Shown here one piece after another: positions 1 to 7,977 of a DNA stretch of 64,000 nucleotides. How positions within the stretch are numbered: position 1 is the first letter of the stretch; every line of letters begins with the position of its first letter. The position numbers and the translations under genes were made by a program. The notes under the pieces were generated by a model. That model ran no database searches, was not told the origin of the DNA, and was given only the letters and a program-made list of their open reading frames with translations. Location of the stretch: positions 30,282 through 94,281 of the forward strand of contig NZ_FOAM01000021.1 of assembly GCF_900109605.1 (NCBI RefSeq), written 5' to 3'. Source of the stretch: Xaviernesmea oryzae. Its GTDB lineage: Bacteria > Pseudomonadota > Alphaproteobacteria > Rhizobiales > Rhizobiaceae.

Positions 1-97
1 ACCCAGGTTTCCTGCCGCCTCTAGGGAGGTCAGGGAAGCATTGGTCGAGACATGGGCATCGATCTTCCAGCCGCCCCATTGAAAGCCGATTTCTCGA

Positions 98-1099
98 TCA
101 GGCGCCGCAGGATCGTCTGACTACCAGGCTGCAGGGCAGGCGGGTGATGCCGGGTTCGACCGGCAGCCCGCGCGTCAGATCGAGCATGGCCAGGCCGGCG
201 CGGCGGCCCAGTTCCTTCAGTTCCATGTCGATGGTCGTCAGGGGCGGGCGGGTCTGCGTGGCGATCACCCGCCAATTGTCGAAGCCGACAACGGCCACGT
301 CCTCGGGCACTTTCAGCCCGCGATCGCGCAGGGCATCGATGACGCCGCGTGCGATTTCGTCGCTGCCGCAGAAGATCGCCTCCGGCAGGTCCCCTCCGCG
401 CTCCATCACCAGGCGCACGGCCTCGTGGCCCCATTCCTCCGTCCATTCGCCGAACAGCACATCCAGTTCAGCGCCTGCGAGATCGCGATAGGTCTCGGCG
501 CGAAGCTGGGCGGCCAGGTAGTCTTCGAGCCCGGTGATGTGGAGGATGCGGCGGTAGCCGCGATCCAGGAGATGCTGAACGGCCAGCCGGGCGCCCTGTG
601 CATCGTCTGGAATAAAGGTAGGAGCCGTCGGTGGTCCGATTGCGAAGGCGTAGACCACCGGTATCGCCAGCCGGGTGAGGTCGATGGGCGGCGTCAGGTC
701 CGCCCGTGTGGCGGTGAAGATAATGCCATCCACCTGCTTGTCGAGCAGCGCTTCGAGATGCAATTGCGCCAGGCGCGGATCGTTATTGGTGGCGCAGAGA
801 AAGGCGGATACGCCATGGTCGACCAGCGCTTCCGAGACGCCTGCCGTCATGGGCAGGGTCAGGCGGCCATAGGTGTCGTTGGTGATGATGCCGATCGAAT
901 GGCTGCGCTTGGTCAAAAGGCTGCGCGCCAGCGCATTCGGGCGAAAGCCGATCTGCTCCGCAATGCGGCGCACCTTCTCCCGTGTCTCGGGATTGGTCCG
1001 TCCGATGCCGTTCAGCGCGTTGGACGCCGTGGAAATACTAACCCCGGCCGCCTTGGCGACATCGCGGATCGTGCGTCTGCGGGGCGGTTCCTCGCTCAC
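98..1099 (-). CDS. LacI-family transcriptional regulator of the arabinofuranoside operon
   Basis: Sugar-responsive repressor of 333 residues. The N-terminal helix-turn-helix is at about residues 10-31 (TIRDVAKAAGVSISTASNAL), followed by the hinge helix and a periplasmic-binding-protein-like effector domain (GIITNDTYGRLTLPMTAGV onward). The start is GTG at 1099, with GGAGAG 8 nt upstream. It is transcribed divergently from the binding-protein gene at 1393. The shared region holds two near-identical 20-bp palindromes (1232-1251, 1264-1283), so it very likely represses the ABC/GH127 operon and perhaps itself. The inducer is inferred, from the GH127 neighbour, to be an arabinose-containing sugar. 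Family sure, ligand not. Confidence 0.93.
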   Translation of the reverse strand: MSEEPPRRRTIRDVAKAAGVSISTASNALNGIGRTNPETREKVRRIAEQIGFRPNALARSLLTKRSHSIGIITNDTYGRLTLPMTAGVSEALVDHGVSAFLCATNNDPRLAQLHLEALLDKQVDGIIFTATRADLTPPIDLTRLAIPVVYAFAIGPPTAPTFIPDDAQGARLAVQHLLDRGYRRILHITGLEDYLAAQLRAETYRDLAGAELDVLFGEWTEEWGHEAVRLVMERGGDLPEAIFCGSDEIARGVIDALRDRGLKVPEDVAVVGFDNWRVIATQTRPPLTTIDMELKELGRRAGLAMLDLTRGLPVEPGITRLPCSLVVRRSCGA

Positions 1100-1210
1100 A
1101 GTCTTGCTCTCCGGCTCCGTTTCGCTGTGCGCATTTGCTCTGCTCGATGACGCGTCAATGAAGGTGTTGCGCAGGCGTGAGGCTTCGGCGTCCCTTGCTG
1201 CATCTGCGTC

Positions 1211-1231
1211 TTCATAACCTGGTTTTACCAG
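1211..1231. promoter_or_regulatory. Possible third, degenerate LacI operator
   Basis: The right half reads GGTTTTACCAG and differs at one base from the right half of the operator at 1264-1283 (GGTTTTAGCAG). The left half (TTCATAACCT) is weaker. It contains a 13-bp inverted repeat, CTGGTTTTACCAG, at 1219-1231. It lies directly next to the first strong operator. Confidence 0.4.
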
Positions 1232-1251
1232 TTGATAAAAGCTTTTAGCAA
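1232..1251. promoter_or_regulatory. LacI-type operator O1
   Basis: TTGATAAAAGCTTTTAGCAA is a palindrome around AAAAGCTTTT with one mismatched pair. It lies between the divergent LacI gene and the transporter operon. The sequence recurs 32 bp further on, about three helical turns, so dimers would bind the same face. Confidence 0.78.
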
Positions 1252-1263
1252 AAAATATCCGTG

Positions 1264-1283
1264 TTGATAAAAGGTTTTAGCAG
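1264..1283. promoter_or_regulatory. LacI-type operator O2
   Basis: TTGATAAAAGGTTTTAGCAG matches O1 at 18 of 20 positions. It ends 109 nt before the binding-protein start codon, in a position to overlap or follow the operon promoter. Confidence 0.75.
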
Positions 1284-1392
1284 AATCTGTGTTTCTGTGT
1301 GTGTCCATCATGTCGACAGCTGGAAATTTCTCGATTACCGTTGCTTTACGTCATTCGCAGCCGACTGACGGCAATCAAAAGAGGGAACGATT

Positions 1393-2649
1393 ATGCTCAA
1401 GATCCGCTGGGCGCTTGCCGCGCTTTCGCTTGCCGCCAGCACGGCGCTCGCATCCACCTCTGCCCATGCCACGGATGTGACGCTGTGGGTGCGCACCTCC
1501 TCCGGCGCCGTCCTGCAGGGGCTGGCCGACCACTACAACGCCAAGCACAGCGACAAGATCACGGTGACGCAGATCACCGCCGAGCAGATGGTGCCGAAGC
1601 TGGGCGCCGCCATTGCCGGCGGCGAGCCGCCGGATGGCGCGGTGCTGGACCTGATCTATCTGCCCACCTTTGCCGCCGCCGAAGGCCTTGAGGACATCAC
1701 CGAGTTTGCCAAGAGCCGGTCCTATTTCCAGGCCATGAGCCCCTCGCACATCCGTCTTGCCACCTATGGCGACAAGATCTACGGCGTGCCGGCGCTGCCC
1801 GATGCCTCGATCATTGCCTACAACACCGACCTTTTCCAGAAGGCCGGGCTCGACCCCAACAAGGCCCCCGCATCGCTCGAAGAAATCGCCGCCGATGCCA
1901 AGAAGATCACCGCGCTGGGCAATGAGACCTACGGCTTCTATTTCGTCGCCAATTCCGGCAGCTGGCTGATCTACGACTTCCTGCCGCATCTCTGGGCCGC
2001 CGGCGCCGATATTCTCAGCGAGGATGGCCGCACGGCAACGGTCGATACGCCGGCTTTCCGCGAGACGGTTGCCGCCTATCGCGACATGCAGAAGGCTGGC
2101 GCCATCCATCCCACCTCGCGCTCCGGCAATGGCAACAATGCCGTGGAAGCCTTCGCCTCCGGCAAGGTCGGCGTGCTGATGACCGGCTCCTACATCGTCA
2201 ATCTTCTGACCAGCAAATATCCTGATGTGAAATTCGCGGTCGCGCCGATCCCCGGCCCGAAGGGAGGCGTTTCGTCCTTTGCCGGTGGCGACACGCTGGC
2301 CGTAATGAAGGGCATCAGCGAGGAGAAGAAGAAAGTTCTTCTCGATTTCGTCGACTTCTACATGTCGCCGGAAGAGCAGGTCTACATCACCAAGGAATCC
2401 GGCATGCCCTCGCGCACGGATCTCGCGGCCGATGCCTATGCCAGCTTCGACAAGCGCAATCTCGTTGCCTATGACGTCTTGTCCAAGGCCCGCACGCCCT
2501 ACACCTTCTCCTCGGACGAACTCTTCGTCAGCCGCACCGGCCCCTTCCTCAACCTGATCCAGGGCACGATCTTCGGCGACGATGTCGATGGCGCGATCAA
2601 GAAGGCGCAGGAGGACTTCACCAAGATCCTTGAGCGGACCAACCCGTAA
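1393..2649 (+). CDS. Sugar ABC transporter substrate-binding protein (family 1)
   Basis: Periplasmic binding protein of 418 residues for a sugar importer. A Sec signal peptide is visible (LKIRW, then a hydrophobic alanine-rich core, cleavage near TSAHA|TDV, residue 26). The mature part reads as an extracellular solute-binding protein type 1 (MalE/UgpB-like), for example DVTLWVRTSSGAVLQGLADH near the start. GAGGGA precedes the ATG. It is the first gene of the operon, separated from the permeases by a hairpin (2664-2694), the usual arrangement giving more binding protein than membrane parts. The ligand is inferred from the GH127 gene: arabinose-containing oligosaccharide or L-arabinofuranoside. 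Confidence 0.93.
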   Translation: MLKIRWALAALSLAASTALASTSAHATDVTLWVRTSSGAVLQGLADHYNAKHSDKITVTQITAEQMVPKLGAAIAGGEPPDGAVLDLIYLPTFAAAEGLEDITEFAKSRSYFQAMSPSHIRLATYGDKIYGVPALPDASIIAYNTDLFQKAGLDPNKAPASLEEIAADAKKITALGNETYGFYFVANSGSWLIYDFLPHLWAAGADILSEDGRTATVDTPAFRETVAAYRDMQKAGAIHPTSRSGNGNNAVEAFASGKVGVLMTGSYIVNLLTSKYPDVKFAVAPIPGPKGGVSSFAGGDTLAVMKGISEEKKKVLLDFVDFYMSPEEQVYITKESGMPSRTDLAADAYASFDKRNLVAYDVLSKARTPYTFSSDELFVSRTGPFLNLIQGTIFGDDVDGAIKKAQEDFTKILERTNP

Positions 2650-2663
2650 GGTTTCGAGGATCT

Positions 2664-2694
2664 CGCCATGCTCGGGTCGGTCTCGAGCATGGCG
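2664..2694 (+). repeat. Perfect hairpin after the binding-protein gene (attenuator / REP-like)
   Basis: An 11-bp perfect stem, CGCCATGCTCG and CGAGCATGGCG, with a 9-nt loop, starting 15 nt after the stop codon and with no T-run. It can stabilise the binding-protein mRNA or partly terminate transcription before the permeases. The ATGCTCGGG/CGAGCAT core also resembles palindromes scattered through rhizobial genomes, so it may be half of a RIME-like mosaic element together with 2811-2829. Confidence 0.65.
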
Positions 2695-2810
2695 GAGGCT
2701 TATTGCGGACGTGGTGTCTTCAGCCGTCTCGGCGGTTGTTGACGGCGCGCGGGGGCGATGTCGCTTCGCTTGCCGTCTCCGCTTCCGCAAAACCGACCCC
2801 GCGACGTCAT

Positions 2811-2829
2811 CCTCGGGCCTGATCCGAGG
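2811..2829. repeat. RIME/REP-like intergenic palindrome
   Basis: CCTCGGGCCTGATCCGAGG has CCTCGG/CCGAGG arms around 7 nt. The motif CATCCTCGGGCxTGAxCCGAGGAT is, from memory, a common dispersed palindrome in alphaproteobacterial genomes. It sits in the 299-bp gap between binding-protein and permease genes, which otherwise shows no convincing coding sequence. Confidence 0.5.
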
Positions 2830-2948
2830 ATTCACCTTGAATGTGGCACGCGCGACGGCAGTGACCGTCGCGGCAAGCAGCCTTTGCCGCCCATCCGCCG
2901 GACCCGCGATGAGGGACCGCCTGTTCATGCCCATGAAGGAGCCGGATC

Positions 2949-3887
2949 TTGGCCTTTCCCACCTCTCCAGCACCTGCGGCGCCAACGCCGGCAGCGCGGC
3001 CTCTGGCTCAGCCGGCCGAGCCGAAAGGCTGGCTCGGCCTCCTCTTCATGGCGCCAAGCCTGGTCTTCATCACCGGCCTTTTCCTGATCCCGCTCGGCAT
3101 GACGCTGTGGATGAGCCTGCACAATTGGCCGCTGCTCGGCCGGGTGAAATTCATTGGGCTCGCTAATTATGCAGAGCTTGCCCATGACATGCAGCTCTGG
3201 CATTCGCTCGGCTTCACCCTGCTCTATACCGTGCTGGTCACGGCCGCGATCATGGCCGTCGCGTTGCCGCTGGCGCTGCTGGTCGACCGGCCGCTCAGGC
3301 TCGCTGGCCTGTTTCGCACGGTCTATTTCATGCCTGTGGTCATCGGCTTCGGAGCAGCGTCCACGCTCTGGATGTGGCTCTTGAACCCCGATAGCGGCGT
3401 CTTCGCGCAATTGCTGCGCGGCGCCGGCCTGGTCGATAGCGCGCCGCGTCCGCTGGAAAGCTTCTGGCCGGCGCTTGGTGTCATCATCCTCATGGTTGTC
3501 TGGAAGACCGCTGGCTTCACCATGGTGATCCTGCTCACCGGTCTGCAGGCCATTCCGGCCGACGTGATCGAGGCCGCCAAGATCGACGGCGCCAGCGTCT
3601 TCTCGCGCTTTCGCCGGATCACCCTGCCGCTGATGCGCAATTCGCTGCTGCTTGCGCTGGTGCTGAACGTCACCTCGTCGATGCTCGCCTTTGACCAATT
3701 CTTCATCATCACCCAGGGCGGCCCGTCCAACAGCACGATCTCGGCGGTGTTCTCGATCTATCTCGCCTCCTTCTCCTCCTATCGACTGGGCTATGGCGCG
3801 GCCATGTCCTTCGTCCTTCTGGTCGTGCTGGTGGCAATCAGCTCGGTTCAGCTCGCCTTCCTGCGCCAGCGTCCGGAGGAATCGTGA
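2949..3887 (+). CDS. Sugar ABC transporter permease (MalF/UgpA type)
   Basis: Inner-membrane permease of 312 residues with a Pro/Ala-rich cytoplasmic N-terminus, about six membrane segments (first: LGLLFMAPSLVFITGLFLIP), and the EAA loop that contacts the ATPase at about residue 208 (EAAKIDGASVFSRFRRITLP). The start is read as TTG at 2949 because AAGGAG lies exactly 7 nt upstream (2936-2941) and no in-frame ATG exists nearby. Its stop overlaps the next permease start (TGATG). It forms the translocation pore with the following gene. Confidence 0.93.
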   Translation: MAFPTSPAPAAPTPAARPLAQPAEPKGWLGLLFMAPSLVFITGLFLIPLGMTLWMSLHNWPLLGRVKFIGLANYAELAHDMQLWHSLGFTLLYTVLVTAAIMAVALPLALLVDRPLRLAGLFRTVYFMPVVIGFGAASTLWMWLLNPDSGVFAQLLRGAGLVDSAPRPLESFWPALGVIILMVVWKTAGFTMVILLTGLQAIPADVIEAAKIDGASVFSRFRRITLPLMRNSLLLALVLNVTSSMLAFDQFFIITQGGPSNSTISAVFSIYLASFSSYRLGYGAAMSFVLLVVLVAISSVQLAFLRQRPEES

Positions 3888-4756
3888 TGGAGCGCATTCG
3901 CCGCATCCCTGCGCAGCAGCCCTTGTCCGAGCGCCTGTCCTTCTGGGGCTTCGCTCTGGCCGGTCTCGTTGCCGCCCTAATCTTCCTGATGCCGGTCGTC
4001 TGGTCGCTCGCCAATTCGTTCAAGCCGGCGGCTGAGGCGCTTGCCCATCCCGCCGCCTTGTTTTCCAAGAGCTTTTCGCTAGAGAATTATCGCCGGCTGG
4101 AGGGTGTGGGCGCGGGCTGGTATGTCTATGCCACCAATTCCGTGCTGATCGCACTCGGCACGGTGGCCCTGACCATCCTCGTCGCCGTTCCCGCCGGCTA
4201 TGGCTTTTCCAAGTTCCGCTTTCCCGGCCAGTCGGCGCTGTTCATGATCGTCATGGCGACCATGATGATCCCGTTCCAGTCGATCCTCACGCCGCTGTTC
4301 CTGATCTTGAAATTCCTGAAGCTGCAAAACAGCCTGACCGGGCTGGTGCTGATCTATGTCACCTTCCAGCTGCCCTTCTCGATCTTTATGATGCGCAATG
4401 CCTTCGATGCGGTGCCGCGTGCGCTGATCGAGGCGGCGAGGATCGATGGTGCCTCTCAGGCGACCATCCTGCGGCGGATCATGCTGCCGATCGCCCTGCC
4501 GGGGGTCGCCACCGTCGCCATGTTCGCCTTCCTCAATTCCTGGAACGAGTTCCTGGCGGCGCTGATCTTCCTCTCCGACCAGAACAAGTTCACCCTGCCG
4601 ATCATGCTGGTGAACGTCTCCTCCGGCATTTACGGCATCATCGACTGGGGCGCGCTGCAAGCGGGCATCGCGGTGACGATGCTGCCCTGCATCCTGCTCT
4701 TCCTCGCCCTCCAGCGCTATTACGTGCGCGGGCTGACGGCCGGCGCCGTCAAATGA
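3887..4756 (+). CDS. Sugar ABC transporter permease (MalG/UgpE type)
   Basis: Second permease of the importer, 289 residues. It has six predicted membrane segments and an EAA loop near residue 180 (EAARIDGASQATILRRIMLP). ATG at 3887 is preferred because CGGAGGA ends 6 nt upstream; an in-frame GTG at 3884 is possible but too close to it. The start overlaps the previous stop, indicating translational coupling. The 3' end overlaps the GH127 start by ATGA. Confidence 0.94.
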   Translation: MERIRRIPAQQPLSERLSFWGFALAGLVAALIFLMPVVWSLANSFKPAAEALAHPAALFSKSFSLENYRRLEGVGAGWYVYATNSVLIALGTVALTILVAVPAGYGFSKFRFPGQSALFMIVMATMMIPFQSILTPLFLILKFLKLQNSLTGLVLIYVTFQLPFSIFMMRNAFDAVPRALIEAARIDGASQATILRRIMLPIALPGVATVAMFAFLNSWNEFLAALIFLSDQNKFTLPIMLVNVSSGIYGIIDWGALQAGIAVTMLPCILLFLALQRYYVRGLTAGAVK

Positions 4757-6771
4757 GCGCCTCCACCCATTCCGTTCCCAAAGCTTCCATGTCCGGGAAG
4801 GCGGCTGCATGCGCCGCCAGTCCCGCAGAAGGTGTCTTCATGTCTGCTTCCGATCCGACCCCATCCTCGCTTAAGACGCGCTTTGTTCCCGCCGATCACA
4901 GCCGCGTCACCTTCACCGGCGGTTTCTGGGAAAGCTGGACGCGCACCGTGCGCGAGGTGACGATCCCTACCCAGCACATGCGGCTGAAGGAGGAGGGCTT
5001 TCTGGAGGTTCTCGATTTCGGCAAGCCGCCGGCGCCGCTCGCCCGGCCAATCCAGCCGAGCGGCCTGTCGATGCAGCATTTTTTCGACAGCGACTTCGGC
5101 AAGTGGATCGAGGCGGCAAGCTATACGCTGAAGACGCATCCCAACCCGGATATCGAGGCGAAGATCGACTCCATCGTCGAAAAGCTCGAACAGGGGCAGA
5201 TGGCGGACGGCTATCTCAACAGCTGGTTCATTCGCCGCGAACCGGAAAAGCGCTGGACCAATCTGCGCGACCTGCATGAAATGTATTCCATGGGCCATCT
5301 CTTGGAAGGCGCCGTCGCCTATTTTCAGGCGACCGGTAAGCGCCGCTTCCTCGACGTGATGATCCGCGCCGTCGACCATATCATCGACACCTTCGGTCCC
5401 GAGCCGGGCAAGTTGCGCGGCTACGATGCGCATGAAGAAATCGAGCTGGCGCTGGTCAAGCTCTATCGCGTCACCCGCGATCCCCGGCATCTGTCGCTCG
5501 CTACCTTCTTTGTCGACGAGCGCGGGCAGATGCCCTCCTATTACGACGAGGAGGCCCGCAAGCGCGGCGAAGACCCGGCCGATTACGTCTACACCACCTA
5601 TGCCTATAGCCAGGCCCATATGCCGGTGCGCGAGCAGACGCAGGTCGTCGGCCATGCCGTGCGCGCCATGTATCTGCTCTCCGCCATGGTCGACCTCGCC
5701 CATGAGAATGACGATCCGACGCTCAAAGCCGCCTGCGACCGGCTGTTCAACAACCTCGTGGAGCGTCAGCTTTATGTAACGGGCGGCCTCGGCCCCTCGG
5801 CCTCGAACGAGGGCTTTACCCGCGAATTCGATCTGCCGAACGAAACCGCCTATGCCGAAACCTGCGCGGCCGTGGCGCTCGGCTTTTTCAGCCACCGCAT
5901 GGCGCAGCTCGATCTCGACGCCCAATATACCGATCGGCTGGAAACCGTGCTCTATAACGGCGCGCTCTCCGGCATTGCCCGCGACGGCGAGCATTATTTC
6001 TACGAGAACGTGCTGGAAAGTCACGGCCAGAACCGTCGCTGGAAGTGGCATTATTGCCCCTGCTGCCCGACCAACATTGCGCGGATGATCACCTCGCTCG
6101 GCCAATATGTCTATTCCGCCAAAGACGACGCGCTGGCCGTGCATCTCTATGCCGCCGGGACTGGCGAACTCGATCTCGGCGGCAAGCTCGTCCGCCTGTC
6201 ACAGGAGACGCACTATCCCTGGGACGGCGATGTCGCGATCCGGCTCACTCTTGAGGCCGACGCGGAGTTCACGCTCCACCTGCGCGTTCCCGGCTGGTGC
6301 CGCGGGGCTCGCCTCAGCATCGATGGTAAGGCGGTCGATATGGCCGCTTGCACGGTAAAAGGCTATGCGGCGATCCGCCGGGTCTGGCGCAATGGCGACG
6401 AGATCCGCCTGTCTTTCGATATGCCCGTCGACCGCCTTTATGCCCATCCGGCTGTCAGCGAGGATGCCGGCCGCGTGGCGCTGCGCCGGGGGCCGGTGGT
6501 TTACTGCGTGGAGGAAACGGACATCGGCACCGAGCCGCAGCGGCTGCGCCTGCCGGCCGATGCGGCTCTGGAGGTTCATTTCGAACCCGATCTTTTGGGT
6601 GGCGCCACCGTGCTGTCGGGCGAAGCGCTGGAGGCGGAGACGCAGGATTGGGGCGGGCTCTACCGCACGGCGCCACCGCACCTCAAGACACGCGCCTTCA
6701 AGGCCATTCCCTATCACCTCTGGGCCAATCGCGAGGCCGGGGCCATGCTTGTCTGGCTCAACGAGAAGTAG
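4753..6771 (+). CDS. GH127 beta-L-arabinofuranosidase (DUF1680 family)
   Basis: Cytoplasmic glycoside hydrolase of 672 residues that would split the imported arabinofuranoside. The family's zinc/cysteine site is intact: E369-x-C371 (YAETCAA) and C435-P-C437-C438 (WHYCPCCP), matching the Glu-Cys-Cys-Cys set of Bifidobacterium HypBA1, where a cysteine is the nucleophile. There is no signal peptide, so its substrate must be brought in by the surrounding transporter. It starts in an ATGA overlap with the permease gene. A second in-frame ATG at 4840, just before the conserved part, has a GAAGG 8-10 nt upstream and may be the true start. A GH in mid-operon, ahead of the ATPase, ties transport to hydrolysis. 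Confidence 0.93.
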   Translation: MSASTHSVPKASMSGKAAACAASPAEGVFMSASDPTPSSLKTRFVPADHSRVTFTGGFWESWTRTVREVTIPTQHMRLKEEGFLEVLDFGKPPAPLARPIQPSGLSMQHFFDSDFGKWIEAASYTLKTHPNPDIEAKIDSIVEKLEQGQMADGYLNSWFIRREPEKRWTNLRDLHEMYSMGHLLEGAVAYFQATGKRRFLDVMIRAVDHIIDTFGPEPGKLRGYDAHEEIELALVKLYRVTRDPRHLSLATFFVDERGQMPSYYDEEARKRGEDPADYVYTTYAYSQAHMPVREQTQVVGHAVRAMYLLSAMVDLAHENDDPTLKAACDRLFNNLVERQLYVTGGLGPSASNEGFTREFDLPNETAYAETCAAVALGFFSHRMAQLDLDAQYTDRLETVLYNGALSGIARDGEHYFYENVLESHGQNRRWKWHYCPCCPTNIARMITSLGQYVYSAKDDALAVHLYAAGTGELDLGGKLVRLSQETHYPWDGDVAIRLTLEADAEFTLHLRVPGWCRGARLSIDGKAVDMAACTVKGYAAIRRVWRNGDEIRLSFDMPVDRLYAHPAVSEDAGRVALRRGPVVYCVEETDIGTEPQRLRLPADAALEVHFEPDLLGGATVLSGEALEAETQDWGGLYRTAPPHLKTRAFKAIPYHLWANREAGAMLVWLNEK

Positions 6772-6782
6772 GGGAGGCGAAG

Positions 6783-7880
6783 ATGGCAAGACTGGAACTG
6801 AGAGACGTCGTCAAGTCCTACGGTATCTACGAGGCCGTGCGCGGTATCGATCTGGAGATCGAGGACAAGGAATTCGTGGTCTTCGTTGGCCCCTCCGGCT
6901 GCGGCAAGTCCACCACGCTGCGAATGATCGCGGGGCTGGAGCACATCACCGCTGGCGAGATCGTCATCGGCGGCCAGGTGGTCAACCGCCTTGGCCCAGG
7001 CAAGCGCGATATCGCCATGGTCTTCCAGAACTATGCGCTCTATCCGCATATGTCGGTGCGGGAAAACATCTCCTTCTGTCTGGAGCAGCAGCGTCTGTCG
7101 AAGAGCGAGATCGCCAGCCGCATCGTACGCGCGGCGGAAACGCTGCATATTGAAGAGCTGCTCGACCGCCGGCCGGGCCAGCTGTCCGGCGGCCAGCGCC
7201 AGCGCGTGGCGATGGGCCGGGCGATCGTTCGCAATCCCAAGGTCTTTCTCTTCGATGAGCCGCTGTCGAACCTCGATGCCAAGCTGCGCGTGCAGATGCG
7301 CACGGAGATCAAACGGCTCCATCAGATCCTGCCGACGACCACCGTCTATGTCACCCATGATCAGGTCGAGGCGATGACCATGGCCGACCGCGTCGTCGTG
7401 ATGAAGGACGGGCTGATCGAGCAGGCAGGCCCGCCGCAGGTGCTCTATCATCGCCCTGCCAGCCGCTTTGTCGCCGGCTTCATCGGCTCGCCGGCCATGA
7501 ATTTTCTCGATGCCAGGCTGGAGGCCGAGGCCGACGGGCTCTCCGTCAGGCTGGCGGATGGCCGCAGCCTGCCTGTTCCGCCCGGCAGGCTCTGCGCCTA
7601 CGCGTCCCATGCCGGCCGAGCCGTCACGCTCGGGCTTCGTCCGGAAGCGCTTTCGGTACGCCAGGATCGCCTCGGTTTCGCCAAGCTCGACGCCGATGTC
7701 GAACTCGTCGAGCCGCTTGGCCCCGCCACGATGATCTATTTCACCCTGGCCGGTGCCGCGCTCTGCGCCAGCATCGATCCCGAAGCGGCGCCGAAGGCCG
7801 GCCAAAGCCTGCCGCTCTCGGTGAACATGAACCAGATGCATCTTTTCGATGCCGACACGGGTCTGTCCTTGCTGAAATGA
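6783..7880 (+). CDS. Sugar ABC transporter ATP-binding protein (MalK/UgpC family)
   Basis: ATPase of 365 residues powering the importer above. Walker A GPSGCGKST is at 36-44, signature LSGGQ at 134-138, Walker B ending in D158-E159, and the switch His in VTHDQVEA. The C-terminal 130 residues form the TOBE/regulatory domain usual for the MalK class. ATG at 6783 follows GGGGAGG. The longer open frame reaching back into GH127 is not used, because homology begins at this Met. Last gene of the operon, 11 nt after GH127. Confidence 0.95.
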   Translation: MARLELRDVVKSYGIYEAVRGIDLEIEDKEFVVFVGPSGCGKSTTLRMIAGLEHITAGEIVIGGQVVNRLGPGKRDIAMVFQNYALYPHMSVRENISFCLEQQRLSKSEIASRIVRAAETLHIEELLDRRPGQLSGGQRQRVAMGRAIVRNPKVFLFDEPLSNLDAKLRVQMRTEIKRLHQILPTTTVYVTHDQVEAMTMADRVVVMKDGLIEQAGPPQVLYHRPASRFVAGFIGSPAMNFLDARLEAEADGLSVRLADGRSLPVPPGRLCAYASHAGRAVTLGLRPEALSVRQDRLGFAKLDADVELVEPLGPATMIYFTLAGAALCASIDPEAAPKAGQSLPLSVNMNQMHLFDADTGLSLLK

Positions 7881-7977
7881 TGGGTCGATCCGGCCTAGCT
7901 GTATGGCCCATGACCACGCTGCGAAACTTTGGTCCCGGCGTCGCCAGCAGCTCTTACGCCCTGTCAGGCGAACTGTG

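Noticed and set aside
1375..2985. 536-codon minus-strand open frame
   Set aside because: Lies antisense to the sugar-binding-protein gene; His/Arg/Gly-rich composition and no family. A typical by-product of high third-position GC.
4720..6144. 474-codon minus-strand open frame
   Set aside because: Antisense to the GH127 gene whose catalytic motifs are intact; no recognisable domain.
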